Of a DNA stretch of 64,000 nucleotides, positions 1 to 8,824 are shown one piece after another. Numbering within the stretch: position 1 is the first letter of the stretch; each line of letters opens with the position of its first letter. The stretch spans positions 22,200 to 86,199 of the forward strand of contig SDZD01000027.1 of the NCBI GenBank assembly GCA_004172935.1, written 5' to 3'. Source of the DNA: a bacterium. Its GTDB lineage: Bacteria; Armatimonadota; Abditibacteriia; Abditibacteriales; Abditibacteriaceae. The notes beneath the pieces are model-generated. The model was not told where the DNA came from. It saw only the letters and a list, made by a program, of their open reading frames with translations, and searched no databases. The position numbers and the translations under genes were made by a program.

Positions 1-60
1 GGCTTGAATGACTAGCCCCATCGACGCCGCAAGCGCGATGTTATACAGATGTAATTTCAT
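1..60 (-). CDS. Partial CDS: N-terminus of an exported protein
   Basis: Reading the minus strand from an ATG at position 60 gives MKLHLYNIALAASMGLVIQA with no stop before the window edge. A Lys near the start followed by a hydrophobic stretch looks like the beginning of a signal peptide, so the protein is probably exported. Only 20 codons are visible, so no family can be given. The next gene upstream on the same strand ends at 161, leaving about 100 bases that could hold its promoter. The ATG is the only start visible in this frame. Confidence 0.45.
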   Translation of the reverse strand, partial: MKLHLYNIALAASMGLVIQA

Positions 61-160
61 AAACGAATATCCAATAGACCTTTGATTTTGTTGATGGTTG
101 TTTGCGTATAAACGCCTATTTCTTTTAACTATAATACCGGTATCAGAGAGGTGGATTTAC

Positions 161-1090
161 TCAGACGAATGGGCGGCGCTTGTGGACCAACCACTGTTTG
201 AGGGCGATGACGACGGCGCCCGTAACCCAGATGATTCCGACATCTATCGCCAGTCGTTCGATGCCCTGTTTCATTAGGGGCCAGCTGAGGCTGGCAGCGC
301 CCGCGCCGATAAGAGCGGCAGCGGGAATGATGGAAAGTAGCAGCAACGGCCCGGCGATGACGCTGCGCCGATAGGCCGCCATCATAATCATGCCCGCCGT
401 ACCGCCGATGACCGAAAACATGATGGAAGAGAGGTCGGGATGACCGAGCGATTTGACCTCGTGGTTGCGCGCCAGTTGAAGCGGCGATGAATCGTTGGCT
501 AAGCGTAATATGCCGAACATGGCGGCGGCGCCCAGAACCAGCACCGTGTAGCCGAATAACGCTGAAAGCAAACCGTGCCGGATGAGGTGAGGGCGCCACA
601 ATACGAGGCCAAGGGGGATTTTGGCGAGTGGCTCGAAGCCCGGAGCTATCATCGCCGAGGCGATGAAGGCCACTGCTTGTGGCACCGGGTCTTCGCGAAG
701 ACCGATGGCGGCAACGGCGCCGCCCAAAAACATCAGCGCCATGTAGTTGGCTGTGATGTGGGCCTGGTGGCGCAGGCCAGTCTCCATTTCTTCCCAGCTG
801 GCCTCGTCAACATCGAACTCGACGGCTTCGGCATTTTCGGGGTCGGAAATGGAGGCGATTTCGGCAGTCGTAACCGAAACCTGAGCGCCGTTTTTATGTG
901 CCCTTTCGACGGCGCGCATGACTTCATCGGTGGTGTGATTGAGAACCTGAACCGAAATGACATCGCCTTCGGGTTTCATCGAAGCCCCGGCGAACACGGC
1001 GAGGCCAATCACGCCATCGAGTGTCCTGAGTTCTTGTAGCAACTGGTCGGTGGCTGAGGAACTGAGGGCGATTTGAATGGTGCGGTGCAT
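161..1090 (-). CDS. DUF389-family membrane protein
   Basis: This 309-residue protein has a soluble N-terminal part of about 110 residues (a ferredoxin-like fold in this family), then several hydrophobic segments from about residue 115. The signature stretch SAMIAPGFEPLAKIPLGLVL near residues 145-165 and the preceding WEEMETGLRHQ are what I recognise as DUF389. The function of the family is not established; an integral inner-membrane location follows from the segments. The ATG at 1090 is supported by the amphipathic N-terminus MHRTIQIALSS. It lies 10 bp downstream of the membrane-protein gene at 1101-1760, so the two are probably co-transcribed. The C-terminus is basic (VHKRRPFV). Confidence 0.65.
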   Translation of the reverse strand: MHRTIQIALSSSATDQLLQELRTLDGVIGLAVFAGASMKPEGDVISVQVLNHTTDEVMRAVERAHKNGAQVSVTTAEIASISDPENAEAVEFDVDEASWEEMETGLRHQAHITANYMALMFLGGAVAAIGLREDPVPQAVAFIASAMIAPGFEPLAKIPLGLVLWRPHLIRHGLLSALFGYTVLVLGAAAMFGILRLANDSSPLQLARNHEVKSLGHPDLSSIMFSVIGGTAGMIMMAAYRRSVIAGPLLLLSIIPAAALIGAGAASLSWPLMKQGIERLAIDVGIIWVTGAVVIALKQWLVHKRRPFV

Positions 1091-1100
1091 TAAACGCTCT

Positions 1101-1760
1101 CTAACGTTGCGCGCGGCGACATTCGACTGCCGCTCCTATGGGCGGCGCTAGAATAGCCCAAAGCAATAGCGCGAAGGCGCTGAGGCGGGCGGCGCTGAGT
1201 TTCAGTAGCTCGATACCTCTGGGGGCGAGTTGGGCGGCAACAATTTTGGCCTGGGCTGCTGCGCTTTGGCGTGCTTGCGGTGTGGTGGCGTTGCTGGCTT
1301 TCTCCTGCAAGCGGCTCAACTCTTCGCGCAGGCGGCCCTCGCGCATTGCGCTGAAAGTTTTCGAGGCCGAGTTCATGGTGTCGCTCGACATGGCGCCTTT
1401 GGCGCCATCAATGATTTTGTCGCGCTCATTCCACGCCATGCCCATAGCGTCGTTGGTGAGGCCGTCCATGACTATGCCGCCATAGAATGGCGCGGCAATG
1501 ACACAGGAACCTATGCCAATAGCCAGGCCGAGCAAGGCCGCTAAAAACGGACTGGTGCGCGACTTGGCCAAATATATACCCGCCATATTTGCCGCGACCA
1601 ATGATAGAGCGACCGTGCCGCCCAGCAGAATCAAACCTGTGGCGGGTGGGTTTCCCAGTCCCAATATCCTGTGCAGCGCAAAAAGCCCCGGCAGCGATAT
1701 GAGGACGAGAAGCAAACCGATCAAAAGGCCGCGCCAAATGGCGGGTTTATAAGTTCGCAT
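1101..1760 (-). CDS. Hypothetical integral membrane protein
   Basis: About 219 residues, not assigned to a family. Hydrophobic segments lie near the N-terminus (GLLIGLLLVLISLPGLFAL), around residues 45-65 and 70-95, and at the C-terminus (LSAFALLLWAILAPPIGAA). Between them is a soluble, Ala/Glu-rich, probably coiled-coil stretch (REELSRLQEKASNATTPQAR). An in-frame GTG exists at 1790, but the ATG at 1760 has AGGA about 8 nt upstream and begins MRTYKPAIWRG, a better membrane-insertion N-terminus, so I chose it. It precedes the DUF389 gene by 10 bp; the two may act together in the membrane. Confidence 0.6.
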   Translation of the reverse strand: MRTYKPAIWRGLLIGLLLVLISLPGLFALHRILGLGNPPATGLILLGGTVALSLVAANMAGIYLAKSRTSPFLAALLGLAIGIGSCVIAAPFYGGIVMDGLTNDAMGMAWNERDKIIDGAKGAMSSDTMNSASKTFSAMREGRLREELSRLQEKASNATTPQARQSAAAQAKIVAAQLAPRGIELLKLSAARLSAFALLLWAILAPPIGAAVECRRAQR

Positions 1761-1809
1761 CGAATTTTCCTGCGGCGATTTGCGCGCCACTTATTCCATC
1801 AAAGCCCGA

Positions 1810-2676
1810 TTATAGGGTTACACCCTCAAACGAAAGTTCGACGGGTTCGATTGTGCCATCGGCGCGGAAATGCATTCGTTCTAAACATGTCACGCGATGG
1901 TGGGGGCTAGTTTCACCCAACGGGCGACGATGGTAGCACACGATCCAATCGTCTTCGGTGTTAGGAAGCTTGAGCGCGGAGTGGTGACCAGCACTGGTCG
2001 CGACCTTCAGGTTGTTTTGCAGCACTGGCCCCTGATACTCGAATGGCCCCCACGGGCTTTCCGAAATGCCATAGGCGGCGCAGTAGGTGTCGTTGCCCCA
2101 ACCGCCTTCGCTCCACATCAGGTAGTACAGGCCCTTGCGCTTGATGCAGAACGGCCCCTCGACGTACTCTTCGCGCGGTGTAACATCGCGAAACGCGGTG
2201 TTGAACGCCCGCATCGTCGGCGCAAAGCGCCCGACCACGCATTTGCGATGTCCGCCGAAGTAGAGGTATGCCTGTCCGTCATCGTCCTGAAAGCAGTGGG
2301 CGTCGATGGCCTGAGCGCCATGTGGGTAGCCGTGAACGATCGGAATGCCCAGCGCATCTTTGAATGGGCCTCCCGGCGAATCGGAAGTCGCGACGCCGAT
2401 GCCCGCGCCATCGCCCGCCGAAAAGTAGAAGTAGTATTTGCCGTTTTTCTCGGCGCAGGAGGGCGCCCACGCCGCGAACTGAGTTGACCAAAGAATATCG
2501 TCGAAATCGAGGATATGCCCTTCGTTCGTCCAATTCACGAGGTCGGTCGATGACCACGCCTCGAACTTCGTCTGTTGGGTAAAGGGAGCCGAGGTCGTCG
2601 GATAAATCCAGAATTTGTTTTCGAAAAAGTGAATCTCAGGGTCGGCATACCAGCCGGGAAAAAGCGGATTAGGCAC
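1810..2676 (-). CDS. Glycoside hydrolase family 43 protein (cytosolic)
   Basis: A five-bladed beta-propeller glycosidase of the GH43 type, probably acting on arabinose- or xylose-containing oligosaccharides. Motifs in order: NPLFPGWYADPE with the candidate catalytic base Asp in ADPE, AIDAHCFQDDDGQAYLY with the pKa-modulating Asp, and EYVEGPFCIKRKGLYYL with the candidate acid Glu in EGPF. No signal peptide is seen, so it should work on imported sugars. The open frame extends to ATGs at 2754-2769, but those 31 codons run through a dispersed intergenic repeat and look non-coding (NSPPPNATRWRN). I therefore prefer the GTG at 2676, which gives MPNPLFPGWYADPE; the longer form to 2769 cannot be excluded. 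Confidence in the family is high, in the start moderate. Confidence 0.8.
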   Translation of the reverse strand: MPNPLFPGWYADPEIHFFENKFWIYPTTSAPFTQQTKFEAWSSTDLVNWTNEGHILDFDDILWSTQFAAWAPSCAEKNGKYYFYFSAGDGAGIGVATSDSPGGPFKDALGIPIVHGYPHGAQAIDAHCFQDDDGQAYLYFGGHRKCVVGRFAPTMRAFNTAFRDVTPREEYVEGPFCIKRKGLYYLMWSEGGWGNDTYCAAYGISESPWGPFEYQGPVLQNNLKVATSAGHHSALKLPNTEDDWIVCYHRRPLGETSPHHRVTCLERMHFRADGTIEPVELSFEGVTL

Positions 2677-2737
2677 GAATAGATTTTGAGGCGAGTTGCG
2701 CCATCTTGTCGCGTTTGGTGGGGGAGAATTTTGACGT

Positions 2738-2850
2738 TCGTAGGGGCAACCCATGTGGTTGCCCATCATAGGAACTGCCCATACATCGCGCTTTTGCTAA
2801 AAACGAGCAGCCAGAATGAAGGGCAACCACATGGATTGCCCTTACGGGGT
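2738..2850. repeat. Pair of inverted dispersed repeat copies
   Basis: Two copies of a GC-rich palindrome-like element face each other: GTAGGGGCAACCCATGTGG at about 2740-2758 and its inverse, with GGGCAACCACATGGATTGCCC, at about 2821-2841. Related elements occur at about 25126-25160 and 49650-49680 with the core GGGGCGAAC...TTCGCCC. This is the pattern of a short intergenic repeat family. The pair could also fold as a large hairpin between the GH43 and epimerase genes. Confidence 0.6.
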
Positions 2851-2862
2851 TACATCACACCT

Positions 2863-3861
2863 CTAACTATTTGCGGCTACTAGATCGTTCCATTTGGCGA
2901 TGAGTTGGTCTTCTTTCTCGTCGTCTTCGTGTTTGAGGAGCGGTTTGTCGCGGCCTTCGAGCCAGCTAAGGTTGCGGGCGACTCCTTCTTTCCACGAGAT
3001 GGTTTGGCCCTGATAGTCGGTGTCGCGTTTGATTTTGGAGTTATCGAAGTGCGAGGTGAAGGCGAAAATTTCGTTTAAGCCGCCCGACCAATCGGGTGCC
3101 CATTGGCTGAGTATCTGGCGGGGGATGAAGATCGGATGGAAGGCGCCACCCGCGACCTCGGCGACTTGTTGGTGGTAGTTGCGCCACGTCACGGCTTCGT
3201 CGCCAGTGATGTTATATGCCTCGCCGATGGTTTTGTGGCGGCCCATGAGGGTAATAAAACCGCGCGCTAAGTCATCGACGTGGAGGCTGGCCCACACACA
3301 TTCGCCGCCATCGGGGATGATGACAGGTTTACCCTGACGCATTCGCTCGATGTAGCCGTTGGCTGGGCCAAAGGCGCGGATGATACTGCCGCCTTCGCCG
3401 TAGGAGTGCGAAGGGCGCACGATGGTAACGGGGAATTGTTTTTCTTCGTGGGCTTGATTGAGGAGTTGCTCGCAGCGAATTTTGTTTTGTCCGTAGCCGC
3501 CAATGGAGTGGAATGGCTCGGTTTCGGGAGTCGGAATCGTCTGCACTGGCCCCGAATAAACGCACACCGTCGAGCAGTGGATGAAATGCCCGGTTTTGCC
3601 CTTAAAGGCCCGAATCGCGGAGGCGGTATCTTCGGGCGAAAAAGCCACCATGTCCACGACGCAGTCGAAATGCATTCCGTCGAAGGTGCTTTCAAATTCG
3701 TCGTAATTTTTGCGGTCGCCATGAATTTCTTTGGCGCCTTCGGGCAAACGGTTTTCGCTTTTGCCGCGATTGAAGAGCGTGACCTCGTGGCCCGCTTCCA
3801 AAAGCTGGCGCGCTGTCGCTGTCGAAATGAGTCCGGTACCGCCGATAAAAAGAACTTTCAT
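2863..3861 (-). CDS. NAD-dependent epimerase/dehydratase family protein
   Basis: Extended short-chain dehydrogenase of 332 residues, normal length for the family. The N-terminal Rossmann motif is MKVLFIGGTGLISTATARQL; the acidic GDRKNYDEF follows. The catalytic pair is in GGYGQNKIRCE (Tyr-x3-Lys) around residue 123, with the active-site Thr/Ser in HCSTVCVYSG. IVRPSHSYGEGG and the C-terminal SWKEGVARNLSWLE are typical of nucleotide-sugar epimerases or reductases. The exact substrate cannot be read from the sequence. It lies just upstream of GH43 on the same strand, so it may handle sugars released by that enzyme. The ATG at 3861 is the natural start because the glycine motif follows at once. 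Confidence 0.8.
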   Translation of the reverse strand: MKVLFIGGTGLISTATARQLLEAGHEVTLFNRGKSENRLPEGAKEIHGDRKNYDEFESTFDGMHFDCVVDMVAFSPEDTASAIRAFKGKTGHFIHCSTVCVYSGPVQTIPTPETEPFHSIGGYGQNKIRCEQLLNQAHEEKQFPVTIVRPSHSYGEGGSIIRAFGPANGYIERMRQGKPVIIPDGGECVWASLHVDDLARGFITLMGRHKTIGEAYNITGDEAVTWRNYHQQVAEVAGGAFHPIFIPRQILSQWAPDWSGGLNEIFAFTSHFDNSKIKRDTDYQGQTISWKEGVARNLSWLEGRDKPLLKHEDDEKEDQLIAKWNDLVAANS

Positions 3862-3941
3862 GGTGTTTGATTGCTATGGTTTAGAGCAAGAATTTCGCTG
3901 CAAGACGCCCTTTTTGATGCAGGGAGGGTGCCGTTTTTCGC

Positions 3942-4625
3942 TTAGTTCAGAATATTGACTGCTCGCGCCGCTAAAAGTGCGATGATAGTGAGCGAAATCA
4001 GCGACTGAATCATGGTGAGCACCTTCGCCCATCGCGTCAGGATGGGGGCATCGGTGGGTGAAAAAGCAGTCGAGGTGTTGAAGGCTACGAACAGATAGTC
4101 GAGAAAATCGGGCGACCAATTCGGGTCATAAGCTGGGCTGCTTTCATCCAAAGTCATCTGCGGGAACAGAATCGCGCCGCTCCGATGACCGGGGCGGGCA
4201 TCGCGATGATGGGGGCCACCCGCATCCAATCGCCAGTACCAAAGCGCAAATACGATGATGTTGGTGAGCCACAACAGGGCCGCACTTTTGAGCAGGGGGA
4301 CGGGCTGTTCGGTTCCGCGCGGCAGTGCCGCGACCAACAACCAGACCGATGCCACCAGTGCGAGGGTTTCGACGCCGTTAACGAGGTAACCAAAAATTTG
4401 ATTGAGGTCGTGACGTTCGGCACGGTGGGTAAGTAGAGTCGGAATGAGCAGAGCCGCCACCACGATTGCCAGTAGCCAGCGCGGCCCGACAGAGAGATTA
4501 TCGGGTAAGCCCAAATTGAGGCCCACAACCGCCAGAAGGGCGAGTAAGGCAGGCCAACGCGGAAGCGGGTCGGCTTCGTATTGGTCTTCTGGTGCGGGCG
4601 TAGCCGCCGAGGGCGAATCAGGCAT
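3942..4625 (-). CDS. DUF1345-like integral membrane protein
   Basis: 227 residues with about five hydrophobic segments. The C-terminal stretch DYLFVAFNTSTAFSPTDAP ... MIQSLISLTIIALLAARAVNILN matches what I remember of DUF1345-type proteins, in which FNTSTAFSPTD sits between two membrane segments. The N-terminus is Pro/Ala/Glu-rich and probably cytosolic. No biochemical function is known to me. The gene is flanked by the epimerase (downstream, 80 bp) and a terminator of the aldose epimerase gene (upstream), so it probably has its own promoter near 4630-4650. Confidence 0.55.
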   Translation of the reverse strand: MPDSPSAATPAPEDQYEADPLPRWPALLALLAVVGLNLGLPDNLSVGPRWLLAIVVAALLIPTLLTHRAERHDLNQIFGYLVNGVETLALVASVWLLVAALPRGTEQPVPLLKSAALLWLTNIIVFALWYWRLDAGGPHHRDARPGHRSGAILFPQMTLDESSPAYDPNWSPDFLDYLFVAFNTSTAFSPTDAPILTRWAKVLTMIQSLISLTIIALLAARAVNILN

Positions 4626-4651
4626 CGTAACAGTGACCGAAGAGAGGCCAA

Positions 4652-4687
4652 AAACGCGCCGCTTTCAATGAAAAAAGCGGCGCGTTT
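4652..4687 (-). terminator. Intrinsic terminator of the aldose 1-epimerase gene
   Basis: The 14-bp arms AAACGCGCCGCTTT and AAAGCGGCGCGTTT are separated by 8 nt, followed on the minus strand by a T run. It lies 20 nt beyond the stop of the gene at 4709-5875. Confidence 0.8.
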
Positions 4688-4708
4688 GAGAATATTCCCC
4701 AGCGGAGA

Positions 4709-5875
4709 TTATTTGGCTGAAAAACGATAGATCGTGGTCTGGCGGTAGGTTTTACCGGGACGCAAGATCGAGTTCGGGAAGTTCTTCTGGTTGGGCGCAT
4801 CGGGATAATCCTGGGTTTCCAGGCAGAATCCGTAGCGACGAGCATAGGTTTTTCCGTCTTTGCCGTTCAACTTGCTGATGTAGTTGCCGGTGTAGAGCTG
4901 AATACCTTTTTCGGTGGTGTAAACGTCCATGACGCGGCCCGAAGTGGGTTCTTCGACGTGAGCGGCCATCCTCAAAACACCGCGTGTGCCGTTGACGACG
5001 AAGTTGTGATCGTAGCCAGCGCCGTATTTCAACTGGTCGTTGTTGGGCGTGTCGATGCGCTCGCCGATACGGTGTGGGCGAGTGAAGTCGAACGGAGTGC
5101 CTTTGACGCTTTGCAACACGCCTGTTGGAATGAGGGTGCTGTCAACGGGAGTCATGCGCGAAGCGTTCAACTTCAGGATGTGGCCCAGGATGTCACCGTT
5201 GCCCGCGCCCTTCAGGTTGAAGTACGAGTGGTGGGTTGGGTTGAATGGCGTGGCTTTGTCGGCGGTGCCGTAGTATTCGATCTTCAATTCGTTGGAATTG
5301 GTGAGCTGATACGTGACACGGGTGTTCAAGTTGCCGGGATAGCCCTGATCGCCCGCTGGCGAGAACAAGCGCAGTTCCAAACCGGGGCCGCTGGCCATGT
5401 TCAATGGGCGCGAATTCCAGATTTTTTTGTCGAAACCGATAGTTCCGCCGTGCAGCGAGTTGGGTTTGTTGTTGATGGGCAACGAGTAGGTTTTGCCGTC
5501 GAGCGTGAAGCGTCCGCGAGCGATGCGGTTGCCGTAGCGGCCAATGAGGGCGCCGAAATAGGGCGAATCCTTGGGGTATTGGGCGACGGTATCGAAGCCG
5601 AGGACGACATCGCCGAGGCGACCACGACGGTCGGGAACTTCGAGCGAAAGCAAGAGGCCACCGAAGTTGGTGATGCGGGCTTTGGCGCCGCGTGAGTTGG
5701 TGAGCGTATAGACGCGCACCGTGCGACCATCGAGCATTTTTTCCGTCGTTTGAGTGATGGACGAGCGACCGCGAGCTGGGGCGGCCTGAGCGACCGATAC
5801 AACGCTGGAGCTGGTGGTGGCGAAAAGCAGCGCGGCAAATGCGGCGCGCACGGAAAGCGAAAGTGGCGTGTTCAA
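4709..5875 (-). CDS. galM: Secreted aldose 1-epimerase (galactose mutarotase)
   Basis: Interconverts alpha and beta anomers of aldoses. The 388-residue protein starts with a signal peptide (MNTPLSLSVRAAFAALLFATTSSS...AQAAPA), so it is exported. The mature domain shows the family landmarks: FDTVAQYPKDSPYFGALIG, YGNRIARGRFTLDG, the catalytic His in NPTHHSYFNL (about residue 210) and the catalytic Glu in CLETQDYPDAPNQ near residue 345. Length is usual for extracytoplasmic mutarotases. It is transcribed away from the sugar-importer operon starting at 6186, which fits a role in presenting the right anomer for uptake. Family assignment is secure; the symbol is by analogy. Confidence 0.88.
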   Translation of the reverse strand: MNTPLSLSVRAAFAALLFATTSSSVVSVAQAAPARGRSSITQTTEKMLDGRTVRVYTLTNSRGAKARITNFGGLLLSLEVPDRRGRLGDVVLGFDTVAQYPKDSPYFGALIGRYGNRIARGRFTLDGKTYSLPINNKPNSLHGGTIGFDKKIWNSRPLNMASGPGLELRLFSPAGDQGYPGNLNTRVTYQLTNSNELKIEYYGTADKATPFNPTHHSYFNLKGAGNGDILGHILKLNASRMTPVDSTLIPTGVLQSVKGTPFDFTRPHRIGERIDTPNNDQLKYGAGYDHNFVVNGTRGVLRMAAHVEEPTSGRVMDVYTTEKGIQLYTGNYISKLNGKDGKTYARRYGFCLETQDYPDAPNQKNFPNSILRPGKTYRQTTIYRFSAK

Positions 5876-6185
5876 GGTGTCCTTCCCAAAAATTAGCGGA
5901 AAATTTTTGCACTACCTCGTAAAGAGCGCATTAAGCGCACGAAAAAGTGGTCGTACTCAGCGCTCTTTTTCGATTTTAATGCTAATAAATGTTCCGGTGC
6001 GCGCAGTAAAGCCGTTAGCGGCAGGTTCTTCAAGATAAAGAAGCGCCGAAAATCCACGGTTTACTGCCATTACCGCTTGCGTTTTGTGTCCAGTCCATCG
6101 AAAATAAATCGCGCTTCCTGCAAATATTTATTGTGGGCGGGCGTTCTGCGCTCGCTTTCTACGTTGTTTCAATTCCAATACGTTA
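5876..6185. other. Divergent intergenic region between galM-like gene and sugar importer
   Basis: About 310 bases without a gene, holding the promoters of two divergent operons. An inverted repeat AAAGAGCGC (5921-5929) / GCGCTCTTT (5960-5968), followed by TTCGATTTT, could be a hairpin or a regulatory site. I see no clear operator for a known regulator. The importer gene has no obvious Shine-Dalgarno before its ATG at 6186. Confidence 0.4.
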
Positions 6186-7193
6186 ATGAAAACTCGCTTC
6201 TTTCTCGCGCCTGCCAGCCTCTGCGCGATGGCTTTCCTCAGCGCTGGTTGCCCTGCGCCCGCACCCACTGAGAACACCGCTGCCCCAGCGGGCAACACCG
6301 CCACTTCTTCGGCTGGCGCGAAGCACAAATTGGCGTTCGTGACCAACAACCCGTCCGACTACTGGACGGTGGCCCGCAAAGGCGTCGAAAAGGCTGAAAA
6401 AGAACTCGGCATTTCGGTGGATTATCAAATCCCCGCTGGTGGCACCGCTGCTGAGCAGACCACCATCATCAACGATCTGCTTTCCAAGGGCACCGAAGGC
6501 ATCGCTATGTCGCCTGTTGACCCTGCCAACCAGACCGACCTCATCAATTCGACGGCTGCCAAGGCTCTCGTCTTCACGCAGGACTCCGACGCGCCCAACT
6601 CCAATCGCGCTTGCTACATCGGCACCGACAACGTGGCTGCTGGCCGTCAGGCTGGCGAAGAATTGAAAAAAGCCTTGCCCAACGGCGGCAAAGTGATGAT
6701 CTTCGTTGGTAAGAAAGACGCGCAGAACGCCGCTGACCGTATCAACGGTTTGAAAGAGGCCATCAAGGGCACCAAAATCGAAGTTTTGGATACCCGCACC
6801 GATGACGCCGACCGCACCCGCGCCAAGGCCAACGTGTCCGACGCGATCACCAAATATTCTGATCTCGCTGCTTGCGTTGGTATCTGGAGCTACAACGGCC
6901 CCGGTATCTTGAGTGCTGTCGAGGACGCCAGCAAAGTCGGCAAAATCAAAATCGTTTGCTTCGACGAAGAAGATGACACCTTGACCGGAGTCAAATCGGG
7001 CGCCATTTCTGCAACCGTCGTCCAGCAACCATTTGAGTTCGGCTACACGTCGATCATCAACATGAACAAATATTTGAACGGCGATAAATCAGTTATCCCT
7101 GAGAACAAGCAGATGTTCGTCCCCACTCGCGTTATCACGGCTGCGACTGTCGATGAATTCCGCACGAACCTGAAGAAACTGCGCGGTAAGTAA
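6186..7193 (+). CDS. Sugar ABC transporter substrate-binding lipoprotein (ribose/galactose type)
   Basis: Periplasmic-binding-protein-like lipoprotein of 335 residues, the receptor of the importer encoded downstream. The N-terminus MKTRFFLAPASLCAMAFLSAGCPAP has a lipobox (LSAGC, lipid on Cys 22), then a Pro/Ala/Thr-rich linker. The ligand-binding fold is visible as KLAFVTNNPSDYWTVARKGVEKA, GTEGIAMSPVDP, VFTQDSDAPNSNRACYIGTDN and IVCFDEEDDTLTGVKSG, the pattern of the RbsB-like group (type I). Ligand identity is not readable. A strong hairpin follows the gene, probably giving more binding protein than transporter. Confidence 0.87.
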   Translation: MKTRFFLAPASLCAMAFLSAGCPAPAPTENTAAPAGNTATSSAGAKHKLAFVTNNPSDYWTVARKGVEKAEKELGISVDYQIPAGGTAAEQTTIINDLLSKGTEGIAMSPVDPANQTDLINSTAAKALVFTQDSDAPNSNRACYIGTDNVAAGRQAGEELKKALPNGGKVMIFVGKKDAQNAADRINGLKEAIKGTKIEVLDTRTDDADRTRAKANVSDAITKYSDLAACVGIWSYNGPGILSAVEDASKVGKIKIVCFDEEDDTLTGVKSGAISATVVQQPFEFGYTSIINMNKYLNGDKSVIPENKQMFVPTRVITAATVDEFRTNLKKLRGK

Positions 7194-7204
7194 ATTGACC
7201 GCCC

Positions 7205-7231
7205 AACGCGCCCGAACTTATCGGGCGCGTT
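7205..7231 (+). terminator. Intercistronic hairpin after the binding-protein gene
   Basis: The perfect 11-bp stem AACGCGCCCGA / TCGGGCGCGTT with a 5-nt loop is followed by a short T run. Its place between the binding-protein and ATPase genes suggests partial termination or mRNA 3'-end protection. Confidence 0.7.
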
Positions 7232-7280
7232 TTGTCGGGCTTCCCCCTGAGCGAAGTCACACATTGGCTGGTATACCTGA

Positions 7281-8789
7281 ATGGCGAACACACTTTTAAG
7301 GGTCGAGAACATCGGCAAACGCTTTGGCGGCGTCATAGCGCTCAAGGGCGTGTCTTTTTCAATTGGCGAAGCCGAGATCGTGGCCCTCATCGGCGAGAAT
7401 GGCGCGGGCAAATCGACGTTGATGAAAACTCTGGGCGGAGTTCATCAGCCCGATACCGGGCAGATTTACGTGGATGAAAAGCCGGTAAAAATTACGAGCG
7501 CCCGCGACGCGATGGCCAATAACATCGCCTTCATCCACCAGGAACTCAACGTTCTGGACAATCTGGATGTCGGAGCCAACATTTATCTGGGGCGCGAACC
7601 CAAGACGCTGGGCATCATCAATTCGGGCGAGATTTATCGCCAGTCGCAGGTGTATCTCGACCGCCTGGGCTTGAAAGTTAGTGCGCGCACACCGCTTTCC
7701 GAGCTTTCCATCGCTGAACAGCAGATGGTGGAAATTGCCAAGGCTCTCTCTCAAAACGCGCGAGTGATCATCATGGACGAGCCTACGTCCAGCCTCACCC
7801 TCAAAGAAACCGAGCGTTTATTGACGGTGTGTAAGGAGTTGCGCTCTGAGGGCATCTCCATCATCTACATCTCGCACCGCTTGAGCGAGATCATCGAAAT
7901 CGCCGACCGTGTGGTGGCGCTGCGCGATGGCGCCAATGCGGGCGACCTGTCGCGTGAGAAGATCACGCACGATGCTATGGTTGGCATGATGGTCGGGCGC
8001 GAACTTGCGCGCTTCAACTTGCCACACCACACCGCAATTCTGGATCGTTTCGTGACGGTTAAGAACCTGCGCACGCGCCGTTACCCCGATCAGACCGTTT
8101 CGTTTGACATCGGGCGCGGCGAAATCCTGGGCTTTGCCGGATTGGTTGGCGCAGGGCGGAGCGAGGTGGCGCAGGCGATGTTCGGCGTCGAGCCTGCGCT
8201 GGAAGGAACAATGGAAATTGGTGGCGGCGGTGCCTTTATGGCGAACACCGCTTCGCAAGCTATCTCTCACGGCGTTTATCTTGTGCCCGAAGACCGCCGT
8301 AAAACTGGCCTGTTGCTTGACTGGCCTATTCGCGACAATATCTCTCTACCCGCGTTAAAGCGCGATGCCAACAAAGGCTTTATCAACCGCGTGCGCGAAA
8401 AACAAATCGCCGACGAGCAGAAAATTTCGTTGCAGATCAAGGCGCCCAACACCGAAGCGCGCGCTGGCAACCTCAGTGGTGGCAACCAACAGAAAGTTGT
8501 GTTGGCGAAATGGCTGAGCCTGAACCCACGCATGATGATTTTCGATGAGCCTACGCGCGGCATTGACGTTGGCGCCAAGGCCGAAATCTACCGTATAATG
8601 CGTGAGTTGGCCGACCGGGGTGTAGCGGTGATGATGATCTCTTCCGACATGGAGGAAGTGCTGGGTGTGTCTGACCGCATCGCTGTGATGTGCGAGGGGG
8701 CGCTGACGGGCTTTCTTACGCGCGCCGAAGCGACCGAACAGAAAGTGATGAATCTGGCTGTGGCCCGCGCCCACGAGGCTGTGGTTTAG
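7281..8789 (+). CDS. Sugar ABC transporter ATP-binding protein, double ATPase
   Basis: Energises sugar import at the inner membrane. Two fused ABC domains in 502 residues, the usual size of RbsA/MglA/XylG. Domain 1: Walker A GENGAGKSTLMK, signature LSIAEQQMVEIAKAL (the usual degenerate form), Walker B VIIMDEPTSSL. Domain 2: degenerate P-loop GLVGAGRSEVAQ, signature LSGGNQQKVVLAKWL, Walker B MMIFDEPTRGIDVG. These asymmetries are typical of carbohydrate-uptake-2 family ATPases. The ATG at 7281 opens MANTLLRVENIGKRFGG. It sits between the binding protein and the permease (35-bp gap downstream), forming one operon. Confidence 0.9.
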   Translation: MANTLLRVENIGKRFGGVIALKGVSFSIGEAEIVALIGENGAGKSTLMKTLGGVHQPDTGQIYVDEKPVKITSARDAMANNIAFIHQELNVLDNLDVGANIYLGREPKTLGIINSGEIYRQSQVYLDRLGLKVSARTPLSELSIAEQQMVEIAKALSQNARVIIMDEPTSSLTLKETERLLTVCKELRSEGISIIYISHRLSEIIEIADRVVALRDGANAGDLSREKITHDAMVGMMVGRELARFNLPHHTAILDRFVTVKNLRTRRYPDQTVSFDIGRGEILGFAGLVGAGRSEVAQAMFGVEPALEGTMEIGGGGAFMANTASQAISHGVYLVPEDRRKTGLLLDWPIRDNISLPALKRDANKGFINRVREKQIADEQKISLQIKAPNTEARAGNLSGGNQQKVVLAKWLSLNPRMMIFDEPTRGIDVGAKAEIYRIMRELADRGVAVMMISSDMEEVLGVSDRIAVMCEGALTGFLTRAEATEQKVMNLAVARAHEAVV

Positions 8790-8824
8790 GGCAGCCCCTA
8801 AGTTGATAAAGCGGTGCGCTAATT

